From contig JAHIWP010000078.1 of the NCBI GenBank assembly GCA_018816095.1, positions 22,100 through 86,099 of the forward strand: 64,000 nt of DNA. The letters run 5' to 3'. This document shows positions 1 through 8,545 of the stretch, in pieces. How positions within the stretch are numbered: position 1 is the first letter of the stretch; every line of letters starts with the position of its first letter. The stretch comes from Gammaproteobacteria bacterium (lineage in GTDB: Bacteria > Pseudomonadota > Gammaproteobacteria > Pseudomonadales > Pseudomonadaceae). Below the pieces are notes generated by a model. The model was not told the origin of the DNA and made no database searches. It worked only from the letters and a program-made list of their open reading frames with translations. Position numbers and translations under genes: made by a program.

Positions 1-20
1 TTGCTGAATCCTGCTGACGA

Positions 21-848
21 TTATTTCGCCTGGTAAATGATCCCAGGGCTGCATTGCACCATCTGATAGTGGCTCGGTAGACCATTGAGCGCTTCAGAGG
101 CGCCGAGGAACAAATAACCACCGGGCTTCAACATCGCATGAATGCGGGTAAGGATGTCTTTCTTCACCTCAGCCGAAAAGTAGATCAATACGTTACGGCA
201 GAACACCACATCGAATTTCCCCAGGCTGGCGTAGCTGTCCAACAGGTTAAGCGCACGAAACTCAATGCGACTGCGAATGGCCGGTTTGACCACCCAGCGC
301 CCCGGCCCTTTAGGGTCGAAATAACGCTGCAGACGCTCCTGGGAGAGACCGCGCCCCATCGCCAGGCTGTCGTATTCGCCAGACTTACAGTTAATCAACA
401 TTGTCGGCGAAAGGTCGGTGGCAACAATCTGCACGCCCCCCTTGAGTTGACCGATATTGGTCTTCTCAAATTCGTCGATGGTCATCGACAGCGAGTATGG
501 TTCCTGACCGGAAGAGCAAGCTGCCGACCAGATACGCAGACGCTGACCCGGGCTGGCCTTGATCATCTCCGGCAGTACGCGCTTCTTCAGCACCTCGAAG
601 GGGTATGTATCGCGAAACCAGAGGGTTTCGTTGGTGGTCATGGCATCAACCACTTGCTCACGCAAACCGCTGCGCGGCTGGCTCTGCATGCGCTGCACCA
701 GCTCACCCAGGGTCTTGATGTTGTTCTGTTCCATCAACTTGTTAAGCCGACTGGAAACCAGATACTGCTTATTAGTACCCAGCAGAATGCCGCAGGCTTT
801 TTCCAAGAACGTCCGGAACTGCTCGAAATCCAAATTACCTGTAGACAC
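21..848 (-). CDS. cheR: CheR chemotaxis protein-glutamate methyltransferase
   Basis: This enzyme uses S-adenosylmethionine to methylate glutamates on chemoreceptors in the cytoplasm, setting adaptation in chemotaxis. The 275-residue protein has the usual two parts: an N-terminal helical domain (about 1-75) and a methyltransferase domain carrying the SAM-binding stretch SAACSSGQEPYSL near residues 108-120 and FCRNVLIYF near 217-225. The start is GTG at 848, with GAGG about 9 bases upstream. It lies directly downstream of cheV on the same strand, and this cheV-cheR pair next to flgA is typical of Pseudomonas. Length is normal for the family. Confidence 0.95.
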   Translation of the reverse strand: MSTGNLDFEQFRTFLEKACGILLGTNKQYLVSSRLNKLMEQNNIKTLGELVQRMQSQPRSGLREQVVDAMTTNETLWFRDTYPFEVLKKRVLPEMIKASPGQRLRIWSAACSSGQEPYSLSMTIDEFEKTNIGQLKGGVQIVATDLSPTMLINCKSGEYDSLAMGRGLSQERLQRYFDPKGPGRWVVKPAIRSRIEFRALNLLDSYASLGKFDVVFCRNVLIYFSAEVKKDILTRIHAMLKPGGYLFLGASEALNGLPSHYQMVQCSPGIIYQAK

Positions 849-892
849 TCAAGAGGCCTCGACGAACATATATTTAACTGAGGGCCTGGCCC

Positions 893-1825
893 TCAGTCCC
901 CTGCCGCAATATTGATGCGGTCAGCTACCCGTGCTGCCAAGTCATCCGGGCGAAATTTTGCGAGGAAATCATCCGCGCCCACCTTCTTCACCATAGCTTG
1001 GTTAAACACACCCGATAACGAAGTATGCAGGATGATGTGCAGCTTTTGCATACGCGGATCAGCGCGGATCTCCGCCGTCAGCGTGTAGCCATCCATTTCC
1101 GGCATCTCGATGTCGGAAATCAGCATCAAAAACTCCTCTGCAGGATTTTTGCCTTCTTCCACCATCGCCTTCAGATATTCCAACGCCTGACGACCGTCAT
1201 TCAGCGCTACAACCTCAACGCCCACGGTTTCCAGACAACGGGTTACCTGCTTGCGCGCCACCGATGAGTCGTCGCAGGTCAGCACGCGCTTGGTCACCGC
1301 ACGCGCCTGTGTCTGAGCGTCCAAAACACCTTCGGAGATGACTTCTGATGTTGGCGCTACCTCGGCGAGAATTTTCTCGACGTCGATAATTTCAACCATC
1401 TTGTCGTCCAGATGGGTAACGGCCGTCAGGTAGTGATCGCGCCCGGTGCCCTTGGGTGGCGGATGAATCGACTCCCAGTTCATGTTGACGATGCGCTCAA
1501 CCGAATGAACCAAAAAGCCCTGAACCTTGGTGTTGTATTCCGTGATGATGACAAAGCTGTTGTCGATATTGGCCAGCGGCGCACTGCCGGTCGCCATGGA
1601 CAAATCAAGAATTGGAATAGTGCCGCCCCGGATGCTGGCTACACCACGAACAACGGGGCTCGATCTCGGCATGATGGTGAGTTTGGGGCACTGCAGCACC
1701 TCCTTCACCTTGAACACGTTTATCCCATATAACTGGTTGCCGTTTAGACGGAACAGCAACAACTCCAAGCGATTCTGCCCAACCAACTGAGTTCGCTGGT
1801 TAACCGAATCCATCACACCGGCCAT
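893..1825 (-). CDS. cheV: CheV chemotaxis coupling protein (CheW-REC)
   Basis: CheV couples chemoreceptors to the CheA kinase and has a phosphorylatable receiver domain. The N-terminal half is CheW-like (LVGQNRLELLLFRL onwards), the C-terminal part is a response-regulator receiver with VLTCDDSS for the acidic pocket and LISDIEMPEMDGY containing the phosphorylated Asp. The open frame runs upstream to 1948, but the ATG at 1825 has a strong AGAGGAG seven bases in front and gives an N-terminus MAGVMDSVNQRTQLVG like the family, so I use it (310 aa). It is divergent from flgA and probably co-transcribed with cheR downstream. Confidence 0.93.
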   Translation of the reverse strand: MAGVMDSVNQRTQLVGQNRLELLLFRLNGNQLYGINVFKVKEVLQCPKLTIMPRSSPVVRGVASIRGGTIPILDLSMATGSAPLANIDNSFVIITEYNTKVQGFLVHSVERIVNMNWESIHPPPKGTGRDHYLTAVTHLDDKMVEIIDVEKILAEVAPTSEVISEGVLDAQTQARAVTKRVLTCDDSSVARKQVTRCLETVGVEVVALNDGRQALEYLKAMVEEGKNPAEEFLMLISDIEMPEMDGYTLTAEIRADPRMQKLHIILHTSLSGVFNQAMVKKVGADDFLAKFRPDDLAARVADRINIAAGD

Positions 1826-1871
1826 ACCCAAACTCCTCTTTGAGTAACAATTTGCTGTCAGCGTAGCAGGC

Positions 1872-1885
1872 GGCACGCGCCTTGC
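1872..1885 (+). promoter_or_regulatory. Possible sigma-54 (-24/-12) promoter of flgA
   Basis: GGCAC-N5-TTGC with canonical GG-N10-GC spacing (GG at 1872-1873, GC at 1884-1885) points towards flgA. It matches the RpoN consensus TGGCAC-N5-TTGC except for the first base. From what I recall, flgA in P. aeruginosa belongs to the FleQ/RpoN-dependent class, which would fit. The predicted transcript start would fall at about 1896, immediately before the ATG at 1898. Confidence 0.5.
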
Positions 1886-1897
1886 TACCCAACCCAT

Positions 1898-2656
1898 ATG
1901 AACATTCAAACGACAACTAACCGACGCCCATTGCCAAAGCACCGTCACTGGCTGGCAGTTGTACCCGCTTTGCTGGTACTCGGCTATAGCGCATTGGCCG
2001 CGGCCAGCGCCACGCTACCTGAACAACTTATCGGCGCTGGCGAAGCGTTTCTTGAGCAAGCGGTGAGTGATTATTTAAAACGTGGCAACATTGCCGGCCG
2101 CCATGAGATTCAAATTAACCGGCTCGACCCCCGCTTGCGCCTCCCACTGTGCGCACAGCCGTTGACCACCACACTGGAAAGCCCTGCCGAACCGATTGGC
2201 CGGGTGACGCTACGCGTGCGCTGCGACAGTGATGCGCCATGGATGGTATTTGTCCCCGGGCAAGTACGCCTATACCGCGAAGTGGTGATTGTTAATCGCC
2301 CGCTGAAACGCGACAGTTTGCTGACTGATACCGATATTGTGCTGGGCGAGCGGGATGTCGGCCTGCTGAATCAGGGTTATCTCACCGCACTTGAGCAGGC
2401 TATCGGCAAGAAATTGACGCGCCCAGTGCTGCCGGACCAAGTACTGGCACCGATTCATGTACAAATTGCCGAGGCCATACGCAAAGGGGACCAGGTGATT
2501 ATCAGCGCTCGCAGCGCTGGCATCAGCGTGCGTATGCCCGGTGAAGCCTTGTCGGACGGCACAGTCGGTCGGCAGATTCGGGTGCGTAACCAACGCTCTA
2601 ATCGTGTGATCAGGGCCCGTGTAGTGGGGCCTGGACAGGTTGAGGTGGCCATGTAG
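1898..2656 (+). CDS. flgA: FlgA flagellar P-ring assembly chaperone
   Basis: FlgA is a periplasmic chaperone needed to assemble the flagellar P ring. The 252-residue product has an N-terminal hydrophobic segment (about 19-37, WLAVVPALLVLGYSALAAAS) acting as signal sequence, a central domain, and a C-terminal SAF-type region (REVVIVNRPLKRDSLLTDTD onwards, about 125-190) ending with the GxVGRQIRVRN and GxVEV features of the family. The ATG at 1898 has no recognisable Shine-Dalgarno, so the start is uncertain. Divergent from cheV; followed by flgM. Confidence 0.9.
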   Translation: MNIQTTTNRRPLPKHRHWLAVVPALLVLGYSALAAASATLPEQLIGAGEAFLEQAVSDYLKRGNIAGRHEIQINRLDPRLRLPLCAQPLTTTLESPAEPIGRVTLRVRCDSDAPWMVFVPGQVRLYREVVIVNRPLKRDSLLTDTDIVLGERDVGLLNQGYLTALEQAIGKKLTRPVLPDQVLAPIHVQIAEAIRKGDQVIISARSAGISVRMPGEALSDGTVGRQIRVRNQRSNRVIRARVVGPGQVEVAM

Positions 2657-2746
2657 GCATGGCTGCTTGTTTTAGCTTTGTGTGCACAGTGAGCTGACGA
2701 TTATCCGCACTGTGTTTAGACTGTTAGCTGACGCACACTTTTGCCC

Positions 2747-2773
2747 TAAAGTTTTCCCAGGCAATGCCGACAA
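2747..2773 (+). promoter_or_regulatory. FliA (sigma-28) promoter of flgM
   Basis: TAAAGTTT (2747-2754), an 11-base spacer and GCCGACAA (2766-2773) match the FliA consensus TAAAGTTT-N11-GCCGATAA with one mismatch. It sits about 40 bases upstream of the chosen flgM start. FliA-dependent transcription of flgM is the known negative feedback loop in which FlgM restrains FliA. Confidence 0.85.
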
Positions 2774-2811
2774 CCAGGCAAGCGTCCACATACTGTTCGA
2801 GGTTTTGCATC

Positions 2812-3153
2812 ATGGTCATTGATATCAACCGGCTCAACAATGCCGCAACGCCAGCCAATTCAGGGCGGGCGGGCAGTGCACAAGCAGGCGGCCAGAACCA
2901 AGCCATCGGCACTAAACAACCTGGCAACGCAGCCAGCACCGAACAAGCGAAACCCGCTGACAAGAGCGGTGAGTCCGTCCAGCTGAGCCGCGAGGCCCAG
3001 CAGCTGCAACAGGTCAGCGAAAAGCTGCGCGATCAGCCTAGCGTCGATAACGAACGCGTCGCCAAATTGAAACAGGCGATTGAAGACGGCAGCTACCAGA
3101 TCGATAACCAGCGCGTCGCCAGTAAACTGCTTAATTTCGAATCCCAGCGTTAG
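2812..3153 (+). CDS. flgM: FlgM anti-sigma-28 factor
   Basis: FlgM binds and inhibits the flagellar sigma factor FliA until the hook is complete and FlgM is exported. The protein is 113 residues: start MVIDINRLN, a low-complexity Gln/Ala/Gly-rich and probably disordered middle, and a conserved C-terminal segment ([20 protein letters not shown] followed by VASKLL) that carries the sigma-binding helices. The reading frame stays open to 2764, but those upstream codons overlap the -10 element of the FliA promoter, so the ATG at 2812 is the credible start. Followed by flgN. Confidence 0.93.
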   Translation: MVIDINRLNNAATPANSGRAGSAQAGGQNQAIGTKQPGNAASTEQAKPADKSGESVQLSREAQQLQQVSEKLRDQPSVDNERVAKLKQAIEDGSYQIDNQRVASKLLNFESQR

Positions 3154-3238
3154 TCTCCGGGCTATGCTGGGGTAATTGGTCGCCCAATAGGCACTTCATG
3201 CTACGCACTGAAGCGTCTATTACCCCGAAGAGCCCGCA

Positions 3239-3706
3239 ATGCAAGACACCAACCTGCTTGAACTGTTCACCACTGATATCGGCACCGCCGAGCAGTTGCT
3301 TGAATTAATCGACACTGAATTCCAAGCACTCAGCGATCGTGACCTCCCCCGCCTGCAGAGCATACTGACCGACAAGCTACCGCTGCTGACGCTGCTCGAC
3401 CAGCACGGCAAGGAACGCAGCCAACTGCTCGTCAGCCTCAACCTCAGCCCTGACCGTGAAGGTTTACAGGCACTTGCCGCGCAATCCAGTCATGGCGAAC
3501 TGCTGCTGGAGCGCGGCGATCAGCTTAGCGCCCTATTCGAACGCTGCCAGACCGCCAACCTGCGTAATGGTCGACTGATTCGCTCCAGCCAGGCCTCGGC
3601 CAACAGCATGCTTGGTATTCTGCGCGGCAACGAAACACCCAGCCTCTATGACAGCCGTGGCGGTGCCGCTAGAACCGGCCAGCAACGCCCACTCAGCCAG
3701 GCCTAA
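3239..3706 (+). CDS. flgN: FlgN flagellar export chaperone
   Basis: FlgN is the cytoplasmic chaperone for the hook-filament junction proteins FlgK and FlgL. The 155-residue product is predominantly helical and starts MQDTNLLELFTTDI; the Leu-rich amphipathic pattern through residues 5-110 and a flexible, polar C-terminus are typical. It lies 85 bases after flgM on the same strand and probably belongs to the same transcript. The assignment rests on pattern plus position between flgM and a YcgR-type gene, as in other pseudomonads. Confidence 0.88.
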   Translation: MQDTNLLELFTTDIGTAEQLLELIDTEFQALSDRDLPRLQSILTDKLPLLTLLDQHGKERSQLLVSLNLSPDREGLQALAAQSSHGELLLERGDQLSALFERCQTANLRNGRLIRSSQASANSMLGILRGNETPSLYDSRGGAARTGQQRPLSQA

Positions 3707-3785
3707 ACCATAAAAGGCATAAGAGACTTACTGTCATATAGCCAGTATTCTAGCGCCACAGCATTTGCCCGGAGAGTTACGGACC

Positions 3786-4535
3786 GTGTCCAGCCCCTTT
3801 AGCCAGGAAGATGGCCCGCAGCCACCCAAGGTGCTCAAGGCACCGGTGGAAATAGTTGCCAACCTGCGCCAACTGCAACAAGCCAATGACCCACTGATCA
3901 TCACCTTCCACGAACGCAATCAACGCTTTCAGAGCTATGTGATCGAGGTTGATCGCGACAAAAACCTGCTGATTCTTGATGAGTTGATGCCGAGCGATGG
4001 TGAGCGCTACTTAGTCAATGGCGAAGCCTTCTCTGTGGAAGCGTTCCACGAAGGTGTGCGCGTAGCCTGGCAATGCGAGCAGAACGTGCGCATTACTGAG
4101 CATCAAGGGGCACGCTGCTATTTCAGCCCGATACCGCCTGAAATGACCTACCACCAACGCCGTGGCGCCTTTCGTGCACCGCTCAAGCAGAGCGAAGCGA
4201 TCAAGGTAGAGTTGGCCGGTGACAAACTGCGCACCACGCTAGCTGGCGAACTACTGGATATATCAGCAACCGGCTGCAAACTGCGCTTTCCCGGCAGCCT
4301 TGGCAGCAACCTGCAAGCCGGCCAGGTGTATGAACGCTTTACGGCAAGATTTCCGTTCGGCGCCATGACCACCCCCCTAGAAGTGCGGCATGTGCTGTTT
4401 GACGAGAAGCTGGACACCACCTTTATTGGCGCACGTTTTCATCGCATCGGTGGCCAGGAGCAGCGTTTAGTCGAGCGCTTCGTCTACCAGTTACAACGCG
4501 AAGCACGCCGCTTCGAAAGCGACGGACTGTTCTAA
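3786..4535 (+). CDS. ycgR: YcgR/FlgZ-type flagellar brake protein (PilZ, c-di-GMP receptor)
   Basis: Proteins of this family bind cyclic di-GMP and slow or bias the flagellar motor. The N-terminal YcgR domain covers about residues 15-115; the C-terminal PilZ domain begins at YHQRRGAFRAP, which holds the RxxxR c-di-GMP-binding motif, and continues with LDISATGCKLRF, the D/NxSxxG motif. The frame is open to a TTG at 3765, but GTG at 3786 (product starting MSSPFSQEDGP, 249 aa) is preceded by GGAGAG and looks better. It closes the flagellar block. The diguanylate cyclase at 25.7 kb is one possible c-di-GMP source among many. Confidence 0.92.
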   Translation: MSSPFSQEDGPQPPKVLKAPVEIVANLRQLQQANDPLIITFHERNQRFQSYVIEVDRDKNLLILDELMPSDGERYLVNGEAFSVEAFHEGVRVAWQCEQNVRITEHQGARCYFSPIPPEMTYHQRRGAFRAPLKQSEAIKVELAGDKLRTTLAGELLDISATGCKLRFPGSLGSNLQAGQVYERFTARFPFGAMTTPLEVRHVLFDEKLDTTFIGARFHRIGGQEQRLVERFVYQLQREARRFESDGLF

Positions 4536-4539
4536 CGGC

Positions 4540-5151
4540 TTAGAGGGTGATGTTCAGCGCCGCCAGGCGCGAAAGATCCTCGGGCCGGTCCACGTCCCAC
4601 AACGCAGGCAGCAGCGCCGGATGCCAGTCCAGCTGCTGCAAGCGCTGCAGCGTCATATTGAAGACCTCCTCGGTTCCCCACGGCATGTCACAGAACAAGG
4701 TGGCATGCATGCTGCGCAACCCCAGCAGCACATAACCGCCATCTTCGGCCGGGCCAATCACCACAGGCTGCTGCTGCAACGCACTGCAGGCTTGCTGCAG
4801 ATATTCGCCGTCGAGCGCGGGACAGTCATTACCGATCAGGATCACCGCATCACTCTCCGCCAACCCCAAGATAGCAATGCGCCGCATGCGTTCGCCCAAA
4901 TCACCAGCCGGCTGCTCGACCAAGGTCCAACCAAGGCGTTGCGCCAGCGCCTTCAGCTCTGCGCTGGGCAAATCATCCAACCACAAAAAGCGCTCGCTAA
5001 AGCCATGAGCAGGTAACTGCAAGGCGCGCTCCAGCAACAGCTGCTGCAGGTCACAGGCCCCCTGAGCCCCCAATGCTGGAATCATCCGCGTCTTTACGCG
5101 CCCCGCCACTGGCGCGCGCGCCAGCATGTGCAATGAGATGGACAGGTTCAT
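4540..5151 (-). CDS. TIGR04282-type (DUF2064) glycosyltransferase
   Basis: This 203-residue protein resembles the GT-A-fold transferases annotated as arsenosugar biosynthesis glycosyltransferase TIGR04282. Visible signatures are the N-terminal ARAPVAGRVKTRMIP nucleotide-binding loop, the acidic metal-site region LIGNDCPALD near residue 105, and IGPAEDGGYVLLGL. It overlaps the next upstream gene by four bases (ATGA), so the two are translationally coupled. Substrate is not shown by the sequence: the arsenosugar name comes from a subset of genomes where an arsenic radical-SAM gene is adjacent, and none is seen here. Confidence 0.85.
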   Translation of the reverse strand: MNLSISLHMLARAPVAGRVKTRMIPALGAQGACDLQQLLLERALQLPAHGFSERFLWLDDLPSAELKALAQRLGWTLVEQPAGDLGERMRRIAILGLAESDAVILIGNDCPALDGEYLQQACSALQQQPVVIGPAEDGGYVLLGLRSMHATLFCDMPWGTEEVFNMTLQRLQQLDWHPALLPALWDVDRPEDLSRLAALNITL

Positions 5152-5840
5152 AGGATTGACCCTCGACGGTACTGTCGAGCCAGTTTTTCCGGGCTAACGC
5201 CACAGTAATAGGCCAGACGCAGGCACCACATCAACAATACGGTACGCCAGATTCCGTGCTGCTCCCAGCGCCGGCTGGACGTCGATAAGGGCGGACGCAA
5301 ACAACGCGGCCGGGCCTGCTCCTTCAAGCGCCGGCACAGCTGCAAATCCTCCATCAGCGGGATCTGCGCATAGCCGCCCAACGCCTCGAAACGTGCCCGC
5401 TCAACAAAGATGCCCTGATCACCCGAGGCGACCCCGGTAAGACGTGAACGCAAACTGATCATCCAGCCGATCACCCACAACGCCAGACCGGACCCGGACA
5501 ATCGCACATCAAAACGCCCCCACAACGGCCGCTCGTGAAGTACTTCCTGCAACCGTTTGACTGACGCGGCACTGACTCGTGTATCGGCATGCACAAACCA
5601 CAGGTAATCACCCTGAGCGGCAAGCGCGCCGGCATTCATCTGTAACGCACGGCCGGGGGCTGTGCTAAGCAGCCGGTCAACCCGCCCGAGCGCCAATTCA
5701 CAGGTGCCATCACTGCTGCCCGCGTCGACCACAATTAATTCAGCGCCGGCTGCGCGAAGCGCGGCCAGATCATCGAGCAAAGCCGGCAGCGCCTGAGCCT
5801 CATTGCGTACCGGGATTACCACGCTGAGCAACCTGGTCAT
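5148..5840 (-). CDS. TIGR04283-type family 2 glycosyltransferase
   Basis: A GT2-fold glycosyltransferase of 230 residues. The N-terminus SVVIPVRNEAQALPALLDDL and VVDAGSSDGT form the nucleotide-sugar site; FVHADTRV contains the acidic metal-binding residue. Typical soluble GT2 length with a moderately hydrophobic segment near 125-140. It overlaps the TIGR04282-type gene downstream (ATGA at 5148-5151) and the MFS gene upstream (5837-5840), forming a three-gene operon. As a pair, TIGR04282 and TIGR04283 proteins usually travel together; the acceptor is unknown here. Confidence 0.86.
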   Translation of the reverse strand: MTRLLSVVIPVRNEAQALPALLDDLAALRAAGAELIVVDAGSSDGTCELALGRVDRLLSTAPGRALQMNAGALAAQGDYLWFVHADTRVSAASVKRLQEVLHERPLWGRFDVRLSGSGLALWVIGWMISLRSRLTGVASGDQGIFVERARFEALGGYAQIPLMEDLQLCRRLKEQARPRCLRPPLSTSSRRWEQHGIWRTVLLMWCLRLAYYCGVSPEKLARQYRRGSIL

Positions 5841-7147
5841 ACGCGCTCTGCCGGCTCAGTTTCAGGCTCGGCGTCCGGCGCCGCACTGTGGTCGTGCATC
5901 TGCTCTTGCACCACGTGTTCATCGACGCGCGGGTCGAGCGCCGCCGTCAAAGGCGAACTGGTAGTGCTGTCTGGCATCGGGATGTGATGCAGCGGCGCAT
6001 CGTCAACCTGGTGCAGGTTAGTGACCTTCGCAGGCCTTACGCACAGCACCAGAATCAGGGCGCACACGCTGACGAAGGCATACAGCATGTTGGCCCCAAG
6101 AAAGCGCATCAGCACGCCGGCCAGCAGCGGCCCGATACTGGCACCAACACCAAAGGTCACTAACAGCATGGCCGTGAGAGACACCCGCCGTTCGGCCTCA
6201 ACGTGGTCATTTGCCAGCGCCACCGCCAGCGGGTAGAGGCTGAACTGCAGCGCCGACACGACAAAACCACCGACAAATAAAAGCACCAGACCCACCTGCG
6301 GCATAAGCGCCAACGGCAACGCGGCTAGTACTAGCAACGCGGCACATGCCCGAATCAGATAAACCCGGTCACGGCGATCCGACAGCCAGCCCAATGGCCA
6401 CTGCACCACCAGGCCGGCGATGATGCAGCTGCCCATAAACAGACCAATCTGCTCAGTGGATAAGCCCATGCGCGTGCCATACAGCGGCGCCAGACCGTAG
6501 AAAGCACCAATCAACAACCCGGCAACCACGATGGCAGTCAGCGACAGGGGCACGCGGTCGATAAAAAAGCGCATTTCCAGCGGAGCCGGATGCAAAGGCG
6601 CGGGGTGTAATTTACGGGTCAGGGCCACCGGCACCAGACACAGGGCGAAGCACAACGCCACCAACATCAGCAGCTCGAGGCCGAGTGTCGGGTGCACAAC
6701 CAGCACCAGCTGACCGAGGATCAAACCGAGGTAGGACGCCCCCATATAGCCGGCAAATACCTGGCCGCGCTGAGTGGTTTCGGCCTGCTCATTAAGCCAG
6801 CTCTCGATCACCATGTACTGACACATCATGCCCAGACCGACCAGCACCCGCAGCAGCAACCAGCTGGGAAGCCAGTCACTGAGGCCGTGCCCCAGTACCG
6901 CGGCGGTCACCACCCCGGCACAGGCGACATAGGCACGAATATGACCGACCCGCGCGATCAGCCGGTGCCCCAGCTTGCCACCCAGCACCAGCCCCAGGTA
7001 GTTGGCTGCCATCAGCGCCCCGACCCATAAACCATCCGCCGTTTGCGCCAAGCGCAATGCTAAGTAGGTACTCAACAAACCCGAGCCCAACAGCATCAAT
7101 AAGGTGGCGAAATACAGCGAACTGAATGATTTAAGGATCAAAGTCAT
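5837..7147 (-). CDS. MFS transporter, YcaD-like
   Basis: A major facilitator superfamily permease of 436 residues with about twelve hydrophobic segments (first at about 8-30). Between segments 2 and 3 is the loop GGKLGHRLIARVGH, the family's motif A region (GxLaDrxGrkr-like). The C-terminus after about residue 375 is a long hydrophilic, His- and acid-rich tail (DEHVVQEQMHDHSAAPDAEP), longer than the core MFS fold needs. It is the first gene of an operon with the two glycosyltransferases, overlapping the next by four bases. Substrate cannot be told from sequence. Confidence 0.88.
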   Translation of the reverse strand: MTLILKSFSSLYFATLLMLLGSGLLSTYLALRLAQTADGLWVGALMAANYLGLVLGGKLGHRLIARVGHIRAYVACAGVVTAAVLGHGLSDWLPSWLLLRVLVGLGMMCQYMVIESWLNEQAETTQRGQVFAGYMGASYLGLILGQLVLVVHPTLGLELLMLVALCFALCLVPVALTRKLHPAPLHPAPLEMRFFIDRVPLSLTAIVVAGLLIGAFYGLAPLYGTRMGLSTEQIGLFMGSCIIAGLVVQWPLGWLSDRRDRVYLIRACAALLVLAALPLALMPQVGLVLLFVGGFVVSALQFSLYPLAVALANDHVEAERRVSLTAMLLVTFGVGASIGPLLAGVLMRFLGANMLYAFVSVCALILVLCVRPAKVTNLHQVDDAPLHHIPMPDSTTSSPLTAALDPRVDEHVVQEQMHDHSAAPDAEPETEPAERV

Positions 7148-7201
7148 GGGGCGGCAGGTAACTCCATATAGCGCCGCCGAGCGAGGTTCGGCGGTTAGGT
7201 T

Positions 7202-8545
7202 TTAGACGTGAGCGGCCAAGACACGGCGCTCCCACGGGGTGATTTCATCAAAGAAGCTGGTGAGTTCCAAGGTCTTGCTGGCGATGTAGCCATCGATGAA
7301 TTCTTTACCGAATAACCCCAGCGCCAACTCACTGCGCTTAAGACGTTCAATTGCAGCATGCATGGTACAGGGTAGCGTTAAATTATCCGGCACCTCGAAC
7401 TCGCCTTGCATCTGCGCACAGGGTTGCAGCTGTTGCTCGATTCCATAAAGCCCGGCCGCCAGGCTGGCGGCAAGGGCCAGATAGGGATTGGCATCAGCAC
7501 CCGGCAAGCGGTTTTCCACTCTACGGGCAACGGGCGCGCTGGCCGGAATACGCAGCCCAGCAGCGCGATTATCCTCTGACCAACAGGCATTGTTCGGCGA
7601 GGCATAAGGGTGGCAAAGGCGCTGGTAGGAATTTACATGCGGCGCGAACAACAGGGTGAAGTCAGCCATGGCCGCTTGCTGACCACCGATAAACTGATAG
7701 AACGCCGGCGTTGCCTGGCCGTCAGCTGCACTGAAAATATTCTGCCCACTGCCCTGCTCCACCACACTCTGATGAATGTGCATGGAGCTGCCCGGTGTGT
7801 GCGCCAATGGCTTGGCCATACACACCACATTTAGCCCATGCTTGAGCGCGACTTCCTTGAGCAAGTGTTTAAACAGGAAGGTCTGATCCGCCAACACCAG
7901 CGGATCGCCGTGCAACAGGTTGATCTCAAACTGGCTAACGCCCATCTCGTGCATAACGGTATCGCGTGGCAAGCCCAGGGCCGCCATGCACTGATAAACC
8001 TCATGGAAAAACGGCCGCAGACCGTTATTGGAGCTGACGCTAAATGCCGAACCACCGTCCTCGCGCCGACCATCTAGCCCGAGCGGCGGTTGAAACGGCT
8101 GCAGCGGATCGGCATTGCGGGCAAACACAAAAAACTCCAGCTCGGTGGCCGCTATCGGCTGCCAACCATGGCTGGCATAGCGTGCGATCACCTGCTTGAG
8201 CAGCCCACGGGTCGACAAGCCCGAGCTGTGCCCGTCCAACTCATCAGCATCGCAGATGGCCAGCACCCGAGGCGTTTCACTCCAGGGCAGCCGATGAATC
8301 TGCGTGGGTTCGGCATTTAACGCCAGATCGCCGTCATCAGAGCCGTAGAAACGCGCAGCCGGATACCCGCCCATGATGCACTGCAGCAGCACCCCGCGCG
8401 CCAACTGCAAGCGCCGCCCCTGTAAAAAGCCTTCCGCAGTCATCACCTTGCCGCGCGGCACACCATTCAGATCAGGCGTCACACACTCAACCTCATCAAC
8501 ACCACGCAACAGTTCAGCCAGGGCGGCGCGCTCGGGGGTACTCAT
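7202..8545 (-). CDS. Glutamine-synthetase-family gamma-glutamylpolyamine synthetase (PuuA/PauA-like)
   Basis: ATP-dependent ligase of the glutamine synthetase family, 447 residues. It has the N-terminal beta-grasp region, the catalytic ATELEFFVF (metal-binding Glu), EINLLHGDP, the ATP/glutamate-site GSSMHIHQS and NRLPGADANPYLALAASLAAG. This is the pattern of the short GlnA-like proteins that glutamylate putrescine or other polyamines in catabolism rather than of the housekeeping GlnA, which lacks the AHTPGSSMHIHQS form. Start ATG 8545 has AAGGA ten bases upstream. No other polyamine catabolic gene is adjacent, so the substrate is inferred from the family. Confidence 0.85.
   Translation of the reverse strand: MSTPERAALAELLRGVDEVECVTPDLNGVPRGKVMTAEGFLQGRRLQLARGVLLQCIMGGYPAARFYGSDDGDLALNAEPTQIHRLPWSETPRVLAICDADELDGHSSGLSTRGLLKQVIARYASHGWQPIAATELEFFVFARNADPLQPFQPPLGLDGRREDGGSAFSVSSNNGLRPFFHEVYQCMAALGLPRDTVMHEMGVSQFEINLLHGDPLVLADQTFLFKHLLKEVALKHGLNVVCMAKPLAHTPGSSMHIHQSVVEQGSGQNIFSAADGQATPAFYQFIGGQQAAMADFTLLFAPHVNSYQRLCHPYASPNNACWSEDNRAAGLRIPASAPVARRVENRLPGADANPYLALAASLAAGLYGIEQQLQPCAQMQGEFEVPDNLTLPCTMHAAIERLKRSELALGLFGKEFIDGYIASKTLELTSFFDEITPWERRVLAAHV

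Noticed and set aside
2764-2811. Upstream extension of the flgM reading frame
   Set aside because: Overlaps the FliA promoter -10 region and spoils the conserved MVIDINRLN start.
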